Counted from the stretch's first letter, positions 19,017 through 28,496 are shown. The stretch is 64,000 nucleotides of DNA from S5-A14a sp022766365 (GCA_050313295.1 JBNPLD010000002.1), one strand, 5' to 3'. Program-made: numbers and translations. The notes: generated from the letters alone by a model not told the origin.

Positions 19017-20009
19017 ATGGAAAGACAAGCTTATAACAACTTGACCGTCGCATCGGCTCCACACCTGGTGACAAGCCTGGATACGACGAGAACCATGGGC
19101 TATGTGCTTTTAGCCTTGGTACCTTCATTTCTTGTGAGTACATACGTTTTTGGATGGAAGGTTATTCTGCTGACTGCAGTCTGTGTGATTGCGTCCGTAG
19201 GTTTTGAATATCTATACAATGTTATAGCGCACAAAAGACAGACAGTACAAGACTTATCGGCTGCTGTTACAGGTGTGCTGATTGCATTCAATGTCCCTTC
19301 GAGTCTTCCTGTTTGGATGGCAGTTGTCGGATGTTTTGTTGCCATTGTAATTGTAAAGCAGCTCTACGGCGGACTTGGCAAGAACGTTGCAAACCCTGCA
19401 ATTGTAGCAAGAATTGTACTATTCGTTTCTTTTGCAACACAGATGACAAGCTGGCCGCTTCCTATAACCGTAAAGGTTGCAGATGCAACTACAGGGCCTA
19501 CACCTCTTGGTATTTTGGCTGAGGGGTCGGTGAAGGATCTTCCTTCGAACATGGAGATGTTCCTTGGATTTATCGGTGGTTCGCTTGGAGAAGTAAGTGC
19601 AATAGCTCTTATCATCGGAGGAGTTTTCCTCATTGCTAAGAAGATAATTCTTCCGCATACACCGATAGCTTTCATAGGTACAGTGTTTGTGATAGCACTT
19701 GTTTATTACGGATTTTCCGGTGATGGAAATGCCCTTCAGATGGCTGTTTTTCACATCTGTGCAGGTGGTGTAATGTTGGGTGCTTTCTTTATGGCTACTG
19801 ATTATGTAACCACTCCGATCATGCCTAAGGGTAAGATTGTATTCGGTATTGGATGCGGAATCATTACTATGGCTATCAGGCTTTGGGGAGCATATCCTGA
19901 GGGAGTTTCATTCTCAATTTTGCTGATGAACATTATGACTCCGCTAATTGATAATTTCTTCATCAAGAGAAACGTTGTAGGAGGTGTGAAGAAAAATGCA
20001 AAAAAATAA
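19017..20009 (+). CDS. rnfD: Rnf complex subunit D
   Basis: 330 aa integral membrane subunit related to NqrB. It begins directly after the rnfC stop. Many hydrophobic helices; VADATTGPTPLGIL contains the Thr that carries covalent FMN in this family (the D/S-G-A/P-T-like site near residue 160). Ends 14 bases into rnfG. Confidence 0.94.
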   Translation: MERQAYNNLTVASAPHLVTSLDTTRTMGYVLLALVPSFLVSTYVFGWKVILLTAVCVIASVGFEYLYNVIAHKRQTVQDLSAAVTGVLIAFNVPSSLPVWMAVVGCFVAIVIVKQLYGGLGKNVANPAIVARIVLFVSFATQMTSWPLPITVKVADATTGPTPLGILAEGSVKDLPSNMEMFLGFIGGSLGEVSAIALIIGGVFLIAKKIILPHTPIAFIGTVFVIALVYYGFSGDGNALQMAVFHICAGGVMLGAFFMATDYVTTPIMPKGKIVFGIGCGIITMAIRLWGAYPEGVSFSILLMNIMTPLIDNFFIKRNVVGGVKKNAKK

Positions 20010-20568
20010 CACTTTCAAAGAATACGTTGCTCCAATTGTCGTACTAGTTGCAATTTGTCTGGTTATCACTGCTGCACTTGCTGCAACATACGGCGTGGCT
20101 AAGCCTATCATCGATGAGAACAGCAAAAAGACAGCAGACAAAACAAGGGCGGAACTTCTGCCGGCTGCCGATAAATTTACAGCATACGACGGAGACCTTG
20201 TCGTACTCGAAAAAGATAAAGTCTTTGTAACTGACTGTTTTGTAGCAGATAACAAAGAAGGAATGGTAGTTACTGTTAAGACTAAGTCATTCGGCGGACT
20301 TTTAACAGAAATGGTTGGTATCGATAAGAACGGTGCAATCACGGGGGTCAAGGTAGTTGACCATGCCGATACACCCGGACTTGGAACCAAGGCTCATGAT
20401 CCTAAACATCTTAAGCAGTATAAGGGAAAGGCAGAGCTTATGGACCAGGATATTAAGAAAGATACCACAATCAATGCTGTGACCGGAGCGACTATTTCAT
20501 CAAATGGTGTCCATCACGGTGTGTTTGCTGCACTTGAGCAGTTTAAGAAAGTAGGAGGTGTCAAGTAA
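19996..20568 (+). CDS. rnfG: Rnf complex subunit G, covalent FMN protein
   Basis: 190 aa. An N-terminal membrane helix (APIVVLVAICLVITAALA) anchors an extracytoplasmic flavin domain. The covalent FMN Thr is in AVTGATISSNGV, matching the SGAT-type motif of RnfG/NqrC. Starts inside rnfD with 14 bases of overlap and its stop overlaps the rnfE start by one base. Confidence 0.94.
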   Translation: MQKNNTFKEYVAPIVVLVAICLVITAALAATYGVAKPIIDENSKKTADKTRAELLPAADKFTAYDGDLVVLEKDKVFVTDCFVADNKEGMVVTVKTKSFGGLLTEMVGIDKNGAITGVKVVDHADTPGLGTKAHDPKHLKQYKGKAELMDQDIKKDTTINAVTGATISSNGVHHGVFAALEQFKKVGGVK

Positions 20569-21515
20569 TGAAGAATAATAAATTGGCCATCCTGACTAAA
20601 GGTATCATCAAGGAAAACCCTGTATTGGTACTTCTCCTTGGAACATGTCCTACGCTTGCAACTACAAGCTCTGTTTTCAACGGTCTTGGTATGGGTGTAT
20701 CAGCTATGGCTGTGCTTATTTGTTCAAATATTGTAATTTCTCTTTTGAGAAATATTATTCCTGATAAGGTTAGGATTCCTTGCTACATTGTAGTAATTGC
20801 AGGCTTTGTAACTGTAGTTCAGATGTTGCTTCAGGCCTTTGTGCCATCTCTGTATGCTTCTCTGGGATTGTTTATTCCGCTAATTGTGGTAAATTGCATA
20901 ATCCTCGGCAGAGCTGAGATGTTCGCAAGCAAGAACAATGTTATTGATTCTGCACTTGACGGGATCGGAATGGGTCTTGGTTTTACCCTGGCTCTCGGAT
21001 GTATGGGTGCTGTAAGAGAATTCTTCGGTGCAGGGAGTCTGCTTGGATTCAACATTCTTGGCGGACATATTGAACAGATGGGAATCTTTAATCTTGCTCC
21101 GGGCGGATTCTTCGTATTTGCAATTTTGATTGCAGGTGTATACATGATCACCAAGGATAAGTCAAAGCTCGTTAGAGAGTTCGGATGTTCGGGATTCAGG
21201 ACTACGGAAGCTGACAGAAGAGCGGCTGAGAAGGCGAAGAAGGCTGAGGCTGCAAAGGCAGCGAAGGCAAAAGCTGAGGCCGATAAAACCGCAGTGGAAT
21301 CTCCAAAAATGAATGAGAGAGAGGCTGTTCCTACAGGAGCAGCTGAGCTTAAATCCAAAGCAAGGGAAGGATCCGTTGCTCAAGGCAACGATCCATCGGA
21401 AATCGGCGGAGCGGAAGTAAAAGCAAAAGGCAATAATGTAATAGAGGACATGACTGAAGGTGACGGAGGTCAGAAGCCTGATGCCGATGTCAAATCAGAA
21501 GTAAGGGAGGGCTAA
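20568..21515 (+). CDS. rnfE: Rnf complex subunit E with long charged C-terminal tail
   Basis: Residues 1-200 are a normal RnfE, with membrane helices and the half-channel cysteines in GTCPTLA and ALGCMGAVREFFG. Residues 200-315 are an added soluble tail, first Ala/Lys/Glu-rich (AEKAKKAEAAKAAKAK) and then acidic and Gly-rich. RnfE is usually close to 200-235 aa. The tail is in frame and leads without a gap into rnfA, so it is not a misplaced start. Confidence 0.93.
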   Translation: MKNNKLAILTKGIIKENPVLVLLLGTCPTLATTSSVFNGLGMGVSAMAVLICSNIVISLLRNIIPDKVRIPCYIVVIAGFVTVVQMLLQAFVPSLYASLGLFIPLIVVNCIILGRAEMFASKNNVIDSALDGIGMGLGFTLALGCMGAVREFFGAGSLLGFNILGGHIEQMGIFNLAPGGFFVFAILIAGVYMITKDKSKLVREFGCSGFRTTEADRRAAEKAKKAEAAKAAKAKAEADKTAVESPKMNEREAVPTGAAELKSKAREGSVAQGNDPSEIGGAEVKAKGNNVIEDMTEGDGGQKPDADVKSEVREG

Positions 21516-21516
21516 A

Positions 21517-22095
21517 ATGGCAGAGAAAATCACCATAGTAATGAGTATGGTTCTGGTTAATAACTACGTATTGGCTCAGTTCCTTGGAATATGTCCATTC
21601 CTTGGCGTTTCAAAGAAACTTGATTCAGCAACAGGTATGGGAATAGCAGTTATATTCGTTATGGTTCTTGCAACGGCAGCAACGTGGCCAATCATGCAGG
21701 TTTTGAATCAGTTTGAAATCGGGTACCTTCAGACGGTCGTATTCATTCTGATTATAGCTGCGCTGGTACAACTTGTTGAAATGATGCTTAAGAAATTTAT
21801 ACCATCGCTTCATAAAGCCCTCGGTGTATATCTACCGCTTATAACGACAAACTGCGCGGTACTCGGTGTTTGTATTTCTAACATCGATGCCGGATACAAC
21901 TACATCAATTCTCTCTTGAACGCAGCAGGTGCCGGTCTCGGTTTCCTACTTGCAATGGTACTGTTTGCAGGTGTAAGACAGAAACTTGAGACAGCAACCG
22001 GTGTTCCCGAAGCGTTTAAGGGTGTTCCAATCACACTGATTACAGCTGCAATGTTGTCCATGGGATTCATGGGATTCAGTGGATTGTTCCAGTAA
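21517..22095 (+). CDS. rnfA: Rnf complex subunit A
   Basis: 192 aa integral membrane subunit, the inverted-topology paralogue of RnfE. The conserved cysteines lie in FLGICPFLGVSKK and TTNCAVLGVC, which bind the intramembrane iron centre shared by RnfA and RnfE. It starts one base after the rnfE stop and is followed by rnfB after an AAGGAGG site. Confidence 0.95.
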   Translation: MAEKITIVMSMVLVNNYVLAQFLGICPFLGVSKKLDSATGMGIAVIFVMVLATAATWPIMQVLNQFEIGYLQTVVFILIIAALVQLVEMMLKKFIPSLHKALGVYLPLITTNCAVLGVCISNIDAGYNYINSLLNAAGAGLGFLLAMVLFAGVRQKLETATGVPEAFKGVPITLITAAMLSMGFMGFSGLFQ

Positions 22096-22108
22096 GGAGG
22101 ACCGGGTA

Positions 22109-22954
22109 ATGTTAACAGCAATATTAATTGTCGTTGCCATTGGTCTTGTGGCTGCAGCGATGCTTACGATAGCTTCTAAGATTTTCTTCGTGCCTGTTGA
22201 TGAGACTTTTTCAACTCTCAGAGCAGAACTTCCCGGGGCTAACTGCGGTGCTTGCGGCTATGCAGGATGCGATGATTATGCCAATGCAATGGCAGATGAT
22301 CACACTGTAAGCTGTACCAAGTGTCCTGTAGGAGGGCCTGATGTTGCAGCTAAACTTGCTGAAATTCTAGGAGTGGAAGCAGGTGGAACAGACAGAGATG
22401 TGGCAGTAGTTCAGTGCTATGGAACAAACCAGGCAACGAAGAAAATTATGGAATATGCAGGAATTCAGACTTGTTCCGCAGCAAAGCAATTTTTCGGCGG
22501 AGTGTCTGCATGTCCTTACGGATGTATAGGTCTTGGAGATTGTGAGAGAGTCTGCGAGTTTGATGCCATCAAAGTGATAGATGGCGTTGCTCAGGTTGAC
22601 AGAGAAGCATGTGTGGCGTGCGGTATGTGTGCTAAAGCTTGTCCGAACTCAGTAATAAGGATTTCTACAGAAAAGAACAAGGTGCTTGTACAGTGCAGGT
22701 CCATAGCTGCAGGAGCTGAAGTCAGGAAGGTTTGTTCTAACGGATGTATTGGTTGTAAGATGTGTGAAAAGGCATGTAAGTTTGATGCAGTTCACGTTGA
22801 AGACAACCTTGCTTTCATCGATCCCGAAAAGTGTAAGAACTGCGGTGCTTGTGCAAAGGTTTGCCCAACTTATGCAATTGTAAATATGAGGAAGCCACCT
22901 GTTAAGAAAGCTCCTGTCAAGAAAGAAGCTGCAAAGGAAAATACTGCGGCATAG
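22109..22954 (+). CDS. rnfB: Rnf complex subunit B, ferredoxin-like entry subunit
   Basis: 281 aa. Start chosen at ATG 22109, after AAGGAGG. An N-terminal membrane helix is followed by the NCGACGYAGCDDYANAM cluster motif, then CPYGCIGLGDCERVC, CVACGMCAKACP, CIGCKMCEKACK and CKNCGACAKVCP. This multi-cluster array takes electrons from reduced ferredoxin. The tail is Lys/Pro/Ala-rich. Last gene of the rnf operon. Confidence 0.95.
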   Translation: MLTAILIVVAIGLVAAAMLTIASKIFFVPVDETFSTLRAELPGANCGACGYAGCDDYANAMADDHTVSCTKCPVGGPDVAAKLAEILGVEAGGTDRDVAVVQCYGTNQATKKIMEYAGIQTCSAAKQFFGGVSACPYGCIGLGDCERVCEFDAIKVIDGVAQVDREACVACGMCAKACPNSVIRISTEKNKVLVQCRSIAAGAEVRKVCSNGCIGCKMCEKACKFDAVHVEDNLAFIDPEKCKNCGACAKVCPTYAIVNMRKPPVKKAPVKKEAAKENTAA

Positions 22955-23016
22955 TAAAAACAAAAAGTTCAGATTTACGCAAGCGACGATTTAGTGAAAC
23001 AAAGTTTGCTTGTCAT

Positions 23017-23048
23017 TCCGCCTTAACACCTTCGTTGGGGCGGATTTT
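23017..23048 (+). terminator. Terminator of the rnf operon
   Basis: TCCGCCTTAAC pairs with GTTGGGGCGGA across the loop ACCTTC, followed by TTTTAT. Confidence 0.75.
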
Positions 23049-23146
23049 ATGTAGTGTTGAAAATTTGTAAATTCTGTGTGTTTTGTGGATTAGAATTTAG
23101 GAATTTTATTTATATATCGGAAATCTTTGTCATTCTTTGGTTCTTA

Positions 23147-23175
23147 TTGAAAAAGCATGCCTGTGCGGATATAAT
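23147..23175 (+). promoter_or_regulatory. Consensus promoter placed to give a leaderless ecfA1 transcript
   Basis: TTGAAA (23147-23152), exactly 17 bases, TATAAT (23170-23175). The expected start point, about 7 bases after the -10 box, falls on the A of the ATG at 23182. No ribosome binding site precedes that ATG. Confidence 0.75.
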
Positions 23176-23181
23176 GTAGAT

Positions 23182-24039
23182 ATGACTGAAATCGTAGAAA
23201 TAGAAAATTTAGTATTTGAATATATCAGAGAGGAAAATTACGAGGGAGAACATCAGCAACAGGTCGAGAAAGCCATAGATGATGTTTCTTTTGATGTTGA
23301 AAAAGGAACTTTCCTTGCAATTATAGGTAAGAACGGATCAGGGAAATCCACCCTGGCTAAAAATCTCAACGGTTTACTTTTGCCAACTGACGGACGCATT
23401 CTGATTGCAGGTATGGATACACGAGACGATGAACTTGTGTGGAAGGTGAGACAAACAGCAGGAATGGTTTTCCAAAATCCTGACAACCAACTGGTCTCAA
23501 GTATAGTTGAAGATGATATTGCATTCGGCCCTGAGAACCTTGGAGTACCAAGAGATGAGATCCGAAGAAGAGTCGACGAATCCATTGAAGCTGTCGGCAT
23601 GACTGAATATTTACTTGGTGCACCTCATCAGCTTTCAGGAGGTCAGAAGCAAAGGATAGCCATTGCAGGGGTTTTGGCAATGAGGCCGGATTGTATAATA
23701 TTTGATGAACCAACTGCTATGCTCGATCCCCAAGGGCGAGCAGATGTGATGGATATCATTAAGACGTTGAGCGATGAAGGTATAACCATAATTCTCATAA
23801 CTCATTTTATGGAAGAGGCTGCTGAGGCGGATCGTGTAATCATTATGGATGATGGAAAGATCCTGCTCGACGGAAGGCCTTCTGTCGTCTTCAAAGAAGA
23901 GGAAATTTTACAGAATGCCAACATGGAGATACCAATGGCAGTGGATATGGCAAAGAGACTTAGAAAAAGGGGCATACCTGTGCCTGATTTTGTAACTACA
24001 GAAGAGGAATTAGTGGATTTCATATGTCGATACAAGTAG
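23182..24039 (+). CDS. ecfA1: ECF transporter ATPase, EcfA1-type
   Basis: 285 aa from ATG 23182. One of two ABC ATPases of the energizing module for ECF vitamin transporters. Walker A is GKNGSGKST, the Q-loop is MVFQNPDNQLVS, the signature LSGGQKQRIAIAG, and Walker B IIFDEPTAMLDP. An in-frame TTG at 23137 would place the start upstream of the -10 promoter box and is rejected. The 3' end overlaps ecfA2 by 16 bases. Confidence 0.92.
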   Translation: MTEIVEIENLVFEYIREENYEGEHQQQVEKAIDDVSFDVEKGTFLAIIGKNGSGKSTLAKNLNGLLLPTDGRILIAGMDTRDDELVWKVRQTAGMVFQNPDNQLVSSIVEDDIAFGPENLGVPRDEIRRRVDESIEAVGMTEYLLGAPHQLSGGQKQRIAIAGVLAMRPDCIIFDEPTAMLDPQGRADVMDIIKTLSDEGITIILITHFMEEAAEADRVIIMDDGKILLDGRPSVVFKEEEILQNANMEIPMAVDMAKRLRKRGIPVPDFVTTEEELVDFICRYK

Positions 24040-24890
24040 AGAACATATTTCATACATATAATAAGGGAAATCCGGATGAGAAGGTTGCTCTGAGAGATGT
24101 AAGCTTCAATATCGAAGATGGAGAAATTCTTGGAGTTATAGGGCATACAGGTTCGGGAAAATCTACGATGCTTCAACATCTGAACGGCCTGCTAAAGCCG
24201 GATAGCGGAAGGATTGTCATCAGCGGAACAGAAATTACTGCCCAAGGGATAAAGCTCACTGAAATCAGAAAAAGGGTAGGTCTTGTTTTTCAATATCCTG
24301 AATACCAACTGTTCGAGGAGACTGTAGCTAAAGATATAGCTTTCGGTCCGAAGAACCTTGGAGTAAAGGATGAGGAGATTGAGAAAACTGTTAGAGAGTC
24401 TCTTGAGATGGTCGGCCTGTCTTATGATGAGCTTTCTGAGCGGTCTCCATTTGAGCTTTCAGGAGGTCAGAAAAGGCGGGTGGCTATTGCCGGAGTAATA
24501 GCAATGAAACCGGACGTTTTGATCCTTGATGAGCCTACTTCCGGCCTCGATCCCTTTGCTCACAGGGAAGTCCTTAATATGATCAGGAAAATTCATAGGG
24601 AATCTTCAGGCATCATTATCTTTGTTTCACACAACATGAGAGATATTGCCGCAATGTCCGATAAGGTCTTGGTGATGGATAGGGGAAGCGTACTGGCCTT
24701 TGGAAAGGTTGACGAAATATTTAAACAAAGAAAAATGCTCAGAAACGTGGGACTTAGCACGACACCTGCAGCTGCTTTGTTTGATAAACTTGAAGATAGA
24801 GGAGTGAAAATTCGGTCAGATGCGGTGCATATAGATGAGGTCGAAGAAGCGATTTACAATTACATGACGGGGGGTGAGAATTTTGATTAG
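24024..24890 (+). CDS. ecfA2: ECF transporter ATPase, EcfA2-type
   Basis: 288 aa second ATPase. Walker A GHTGSGKST, Q-loop VFQYPEYQLFEET, signature ELSGGQKRRVAIAG, Walker B LILDEPTSGLDP, switch His in VSHNM. The Q-loop wording YPEYQLFEET is typical of EcfA2. It pairs with EcfA1 on EcfT. Confidence 0.93.
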   Translation: MSIQVENIFHTYNKGNPDEKVALRDVSFNIEDGEILGVIGHTGSGKSTMLQHLNGLLKPDSGRIVISGTEITAQGIKLTEIRKRVGLVFQYPEYQLFEETVAKDIAFGPKNLGVKDEEIEKTVRESLEMVGLSYDELSERSPFELSGGQKRRVAIAGVIAMKPDVLILDEPTSGLDPFAHREVLNMIRKIHRESSGIIIFVSHNMRDIAAMSDKVLVMDRGSVLAFGKVDEIFKQRKMLRNVGLSTTPAAALFDKLEDRGVKIRSDAVHIDEVEEAIYNYMTGGENFD

Positions 24891-25698
24891 AGACATTACT
24901 CTGGGGCAATATTACCCATCCAGGTCTGTAATTCATGAGTTGGATCCACGTATGAAGATCATTCTCACGTTGATTTTCATTATTCAGCTGTTTATAGTTA
25001 AGAGCTTTATAGGATTTGGTATTTCGGCTGTTCCACTCATTATGTTTCTATTGCTTTCAAAAGTTCCGCTCAATTATATTCTTAGGGGCATGAAGCCGAT
25101 TTTTTTCATCCTTATATTTACTTTTTTGCTGAATATGTTCATGTATCCGGGAGATATCATATTCACGTTAGGATTTTTGAAGTTAACCGAACAGGGTATC
25201 TATATGGCTGTTTTTATGGGCTTGAGGCTGACGATGCTGATAATCGGATCATCACTTTTGACATTTACAACAACGCCTATTAAACTCACTGACGGAATTG
25301 AAAAGCTTCTACACCCCACGAAAAAAATTGGAGTTCCCACGCATGAGGTTGCAATGATGATGTCTATTGCACTCAGGTTTATCCCAACTTTAATTGAGGA
25401 AACTGGTAAGATTATGAAGGCTCAACAAGCGCGGGGAGCTGATTTTGAAAGCGGGAATATCCTCCAGCGAGGGAAAGCTCTGATACCTATTCTCGTACCG
25501 CTTTTCGTAAGTGCTTTTCAGATTGCACAAGATCTTGCAATGGCCATGGAAGCAAGATGCTATAGAGGCGGTGAGGGAAGAACAAGATTGCACGAAATGC
25601 GCTACGAGGGTAGAGATTACATGGCACTTTTTATTGAGCTTGTCTTTCTCGGGGCTGTTATTGCCTTGAGAATTTACGGTAATCTTAATATAAGATGA
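24883..25698 (+). CDS. ecfT: ECF transporter transmembrane protein EcfT
   Basis: About 271 aa. Start chosen at TTG 24883, giving MIRDITLGQYYPSRSVIHEL, the usual EcfT beginning, five bases after GGTGAG; a GTG at 24874 is the alternative. Several membrane helices, then the coupling helices with QQARGADF and MEARCYRGGEGRT, the two A-R-G/C-type motifs that contact the ATPases. Overlaps ecfA2 by 8 bases. Confidence 0.92.
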   Translation: MIRDITLGQYYPSRSVIHELDPRMKIILTLIFIIQLFIVKSFIGFGISAVPLIMFLLLSKVPLNYILRGMKPIFFILIFTFLLNMFMYPGDIIFTLGFLKLTEQGIYMAVFMGLRLTMLIIGSSLLTFTTTPIKLTDGIEKLLHPTKKIGVPTHEVAMMMSIALRFIPTLIEETGKIMKAQQARGADFESGNILQRGKALIPILVPLFVSAFQIAQDLAMAMEARCYRGGEGRTRLHEMRYEGRDYMALFIELVFLGAVIALRIYGNLNIR

Positions 25699-25784
25699 TT
25701 AGACTATATGATTAGATAAAAGTCCACCTGTCGGTCAGAAGGATATAAGAATGTATAAAATTTATAGAAAGATAATACGGATAT

Positions 25785-26264
25785 ATGAGATTTAATCTAA
25801 ATACGAAAAAAGTAGTAACAGCCGCAGTAATTGCTGCCATCTATGCTGTTCTCACAATTGCGATTGCTCCTTTGAGTTATGGTATGATGCAGCTCAGATT
25901 TTCTGAAGCGATGACTATACTCCCTGTTTTCACCCCTTTGGCGATACCCGGACTTTTCATCGGATGCCTTCTGGCTAATCTTTTGAGCCCTGTGGGAGTT
26001 ATTGACATAGTATTCGGCAGTTTAGCCAGCCTGCTTTCGGCATATGGTACCTATAAACTTCGCCACAAAATACTTTTGGCTCCCTTGCCGCCTGTGGTGG
26101 TGAACGGTATTATTGTTGGGATAATGTTGAAGTATTACTACGGAGTGGATGCTCATCTGCTGCTCTGTATGTTGTGGGTGGCAGGGGGACAGGCGGTTGC
26201 CTGCTACGGATTGGGGCTACCTCTTAAGAAGCTGCTTGATAAGCATAAGGATATTTTTGCGTAA
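25785..26264 (+). CDS. queT: QueT-family ECF substrate-binding membrane protein
   Basis: 159 aa, mostly hydrophobic. TAAVIAAIYAVLTIAIAPLS, LRFSEAMTILPVFTP and LANLLSP are the hallmarks of QueT, which binds queuosine precursors for the ECF transporter. It lies 86 bases after ecfT, so the shared energizing module and a dedicated S component may be co-transcribed. No preQ1 riboswitch was recognised in the gap. Confidence 0.85.
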   Translation: MRFNLNTKKVVTAAVIAAIYAVLTIAIAPLSYGMMQLRFSEAMTILPVFTPLAIPGLFIGCLLANLLSPVGVIDIVFGSLASLLSAYGTYKLRHKILLAPLPPVVVNGIIVGIMLKYYYGVDAHLLLCMLWVAGGQAVACYGLGLPLKKLLDKHKDIFA

Positions 26265-26268
26265 TTCT

Positions 26269-26937
26269 ATGAGACAGAGAAAAACGAAGAATTTGGAAAG
26301 AAAATTAAAGTCCTATGAGCATGTCATAATACGAGAAGATACTGTCAGACCGGGACATTGGATAGAAGATTTTTTCCCTGAAATGATAAATCCGGGTTTG
26401 AATGAGATATGTCATCCAAAATTATATGTTGAAATAGGGTGTGGCAAAGGCCGTTTTATCACTTCTATGGGGAGTCGTATGCCTGAGGACTGTTTTGTGG
26501 CAGTTGAGGGACAAAAGAGTGTGGCCCATAAAGCTATGAAGCTCGCAGAAGATGAGGCGTTATCCAATATCCGATTTTTCTTGGGATACGTGGACAGACC
26601 CGATGAGATGTGGGGACCGGGAGAAATTGACGGGATATTTCTGAATTTCAGTGATCCATGGCCCAAGAAGCGTCATGCAAAAAGGCGTTTAACTTATCAT
26701 AAGAGACTCACGGCGTATTCACGATTGCTTACCCCTGACGGATTCATACAGTTTAAGACAGATAACGACGGGCTTTTTGAGTCGGCTCTTGAAGAAATAG
26801 AAATCGCAGGACTGGAGATTTTGACTGTTACAAGAGATTTGCATAACTCAGAATATGCTCATAATAACGTTATGACAGAATATGAAGAAAAGTTTTCAAA
26901 TTTAGGCGAAAAGATTAACATGGTGGTGATGAGATGA
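26269..26937 (+). CDS. trmB: tRNA (guanine-N7)-methyltransferase TrmB
   Basis: 222 aa. Methylates G46 of tRNA using SAM. The SAM-binding motif is VEIGCGKGRF, and FSDPWPKKRHAKRRL is the TrmB signature, with FKTDNDGLFE near the C-terminus. Start chosen at ATG 26269, four bases after the queT stop; a longer in-frame start would lie inside queT. Overlaps the next gene by 4 bases. Confidence 0.93.
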   Translation: MRQRKTKNLERKLKSYEHVIIREDTVRPGHWIEDFFPEMINPGLNEICHPKLYVEIGCGKGRFITSMGSRMPEDCFVAVEGQKSVAHKAMKLAEDEALSNIRFFLGYVDRPDEMWGPGEIDGIFLNFSDPWPKKRHAKRRLTYHKRLTAYSRLLTPDGFIQFKTDNDGLFESALEEIEIAGLEILTVTRDLHNSEYAHNNVMTEYEEKFSNLGEKINMVVMR

Positions 26938-28211
26938 GAGAATATATTCTGGTACAGGGAAACGGTAGAAATATTCCAAAGGAAGATGCAATTTTTGGAA
27001 TCAGTATGAGAGCTAAGAAGATGGCTCAAGAAAAAGGATATCGAGCAGTTATCAATGGCACAATCGGAGCACTTCTGGATGATGATGGCAATCTTTTGGT
27101 TTTGGACTCGGTGGCGAAGGTGTATGGAAACATGAAACCTGAAGAATATGCCGCGTATGCACCTATAGGAGGCATACCTCAGTTTAAGATGGCTTTGAAA
27201 CAAGCTGCCTTTGGGAGTTTTCACCCTGAAGAATACGGACTGTTTTCTGAGGCAGTGGCAACTCCCGGAGGAACAGGGGCGATAAGAAATACAATTGCAA
27301 ACTATTCTGTACCGGGAGACTATGTTCTTACAACAGATTGGCACTGGTCCCCATATGGAACAATTGCAGGCGAAATCGGACGTAAAATTAAAACCTTTGA
27401 AACTTTTTCGACGGGTGCGCATGGAGAGTTTGAATTTTCAGTTACAAACCTTATGGATAGTGCCAAGGGACTTTTGAGTACACAGGACACACTTGTGGTC
27501 GTACTGAACACTCCTGCTCATAATCCGACAGGGTATTCAATTTCGGAGGATACATGGGTGGAAATAATAGGGGCCTTTTCTCAAATCCTCAGCAGTGAGG
27601 GATATGAGGATAAGGCTATAATACTCTTTATTGATGTGGCTTATATTGACTTTGCAGGAGATGAAGGGAGATACAGAGATTTCCTGAAAGTACTCGGGAA
27701 AGGTTCTGAACGCTTATTACCTATAGTCGGGTACAGTTTTTCAAAGACATTAACCATGTATGGTATGAGATGTGGCGGAAGCATCTGCCTTGCAAAATCT
27801 GAAGAAATTGCGGAGGAGTTCAGACAGGCTATGGAATTCTCTTCGAGGGGGTCATGGTCTAACAGCCCGAGACTGCCACAGGAGATCGTAGCAAAAATCT
27901 ATGGGAATGAGGAACTTCTCGACAAGGTAGTTTCTGAAAGGAAAGAAATAAGGGATATGCTCTTAGAGAGAGGAAAAGCTTTTGAGGAGAGAGCAATGGA
28001 CATAGGCCTGCCCATGGTGCCGTATGACGGTGGTTTTTTCGTATCGATTCCCCATGAAAATCCGAAGGAAGTTTGCAGACTCCTGGAGGAAGAAGGTATC
28101 TTCCTTGTCCCTCTGGCTAAGGGTATACGTGTCTCTGTTGCGTCCGTTTCTCAAGAACAATGCAGGCTTATTCCGGATACTATACTTGAAAAGATCAAAG
28201 ATATAGTGTAA
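26934..28211 (+). CDS. Class I/II aminotransferase, PLP-dependent
   Basis: 425 aa, fold type I. NTPAHNPTGYS is the aspartate-aminotransferase family signature, IDVAYIDFAG holds the PLP-binding Asp/Tyr pair, and VGYSFSKTLTMYGMRCGG contains the Schiff-base Lys. The N-terminal INGTIGALLDDDGNL also matches bacterial aromatic/aspartate aminotransferases. The amino-acid substrate cannot be assigned. Starts in the trmB stop (ATGA). Confidence 0.85.
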   Translation: MREYILVQGNGRNIPKEDAIFGISMRAKKMAQEKGYRAVINGTIGALLDDDGNLLVLDSVAKVYGNMKPEEYAAYAPIGGIPQFKMALKQAAFGSFHPEEYGLFSEAVATPGGTGAIRNTIANYSVPGDYVLTTDWHWSPYGTIAGEIGRKIKTFETFSTGAHGEFEFSVTNLMDSAKGLLSTQDTLVVVLNTPAHNPTGYSISEDTWVEIIGAFSQILSSEGYEDKAIILFIDVAYIDFAGDEGRYRDFLKVLGKGSERLLPIVGYSFSKTLTMYGMRCGGSICLAKSEEIAEEFRQAMEFSSRGSWSNSPRLPQEIVAKIYGNEELLDKVVSERKEIRDMLLERGKAFEERAMDIGLPMVPYDGGFFVSIPHENPKEVCRLLEEEGIFLVPLAKGIRVSVASVSQEQCRLIPDTILEKIKDIV

Positions 28212-28299
28212 AATATTCATCAGTTAATCGGTTATGTCCGGTTGTAAGATAATTTGAAAATATGCTGTAAATAGAAATAAGATATTTACGGCTATATTT

Positions 28300-28373
28300 G
28301 CGGACGTAGTTTAGTGGTAAAATATGGCCTTCCCAAGGCTAGGTTGAGGGTTCGATTCCCTTCGTCCGCTCCA
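28300..28373 (+). tRNA. tRNA-Gly (anticodon CCC)
   Basis: A 74-base cloverleaf with acceptor GCGGACG/CGTCCGC, anticodon loop TTCCCAA, T-arm GAGGGTTCGATTCCCTT and an encoded CCA end. Anticodon CCC reads GGG codons. Flanked by an aminotransferase upstream and a strong terminator 8 bases downstream. Confidence 0.95.
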
Positions 28374-28380
28374 TTAAGCA

Positions 28381-28409
28381 AAGCCCTCGGAAGAGTTCCG
28401 AGGGCTTTT
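28381..28409 (+). terminator. Terminator after tRNA-Gly
   Basis: AAGCCCTCGGAA pairs perfectly with TTCCGAGGGCTT across GAG, followed by TTG. It is symmetrical enough to also end the convergent TetR transcript. Confidence 0.85.
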
Positions 28410-28496
28410 GATCTGTTTAAGGACATGGAAGTTTATTCCTATGCTGCACTATACTTTCAAGCTATTTGCTGCAATGGGGGAATGTTTTAAAAGTAA

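Noticed and set aside
25699..25784. A preQ1 riboswitch before queT
   Set aside because: Neither the short preQ1-I loop pattern nor the preQ1-II hairpin set could be found in the 86-base gap.
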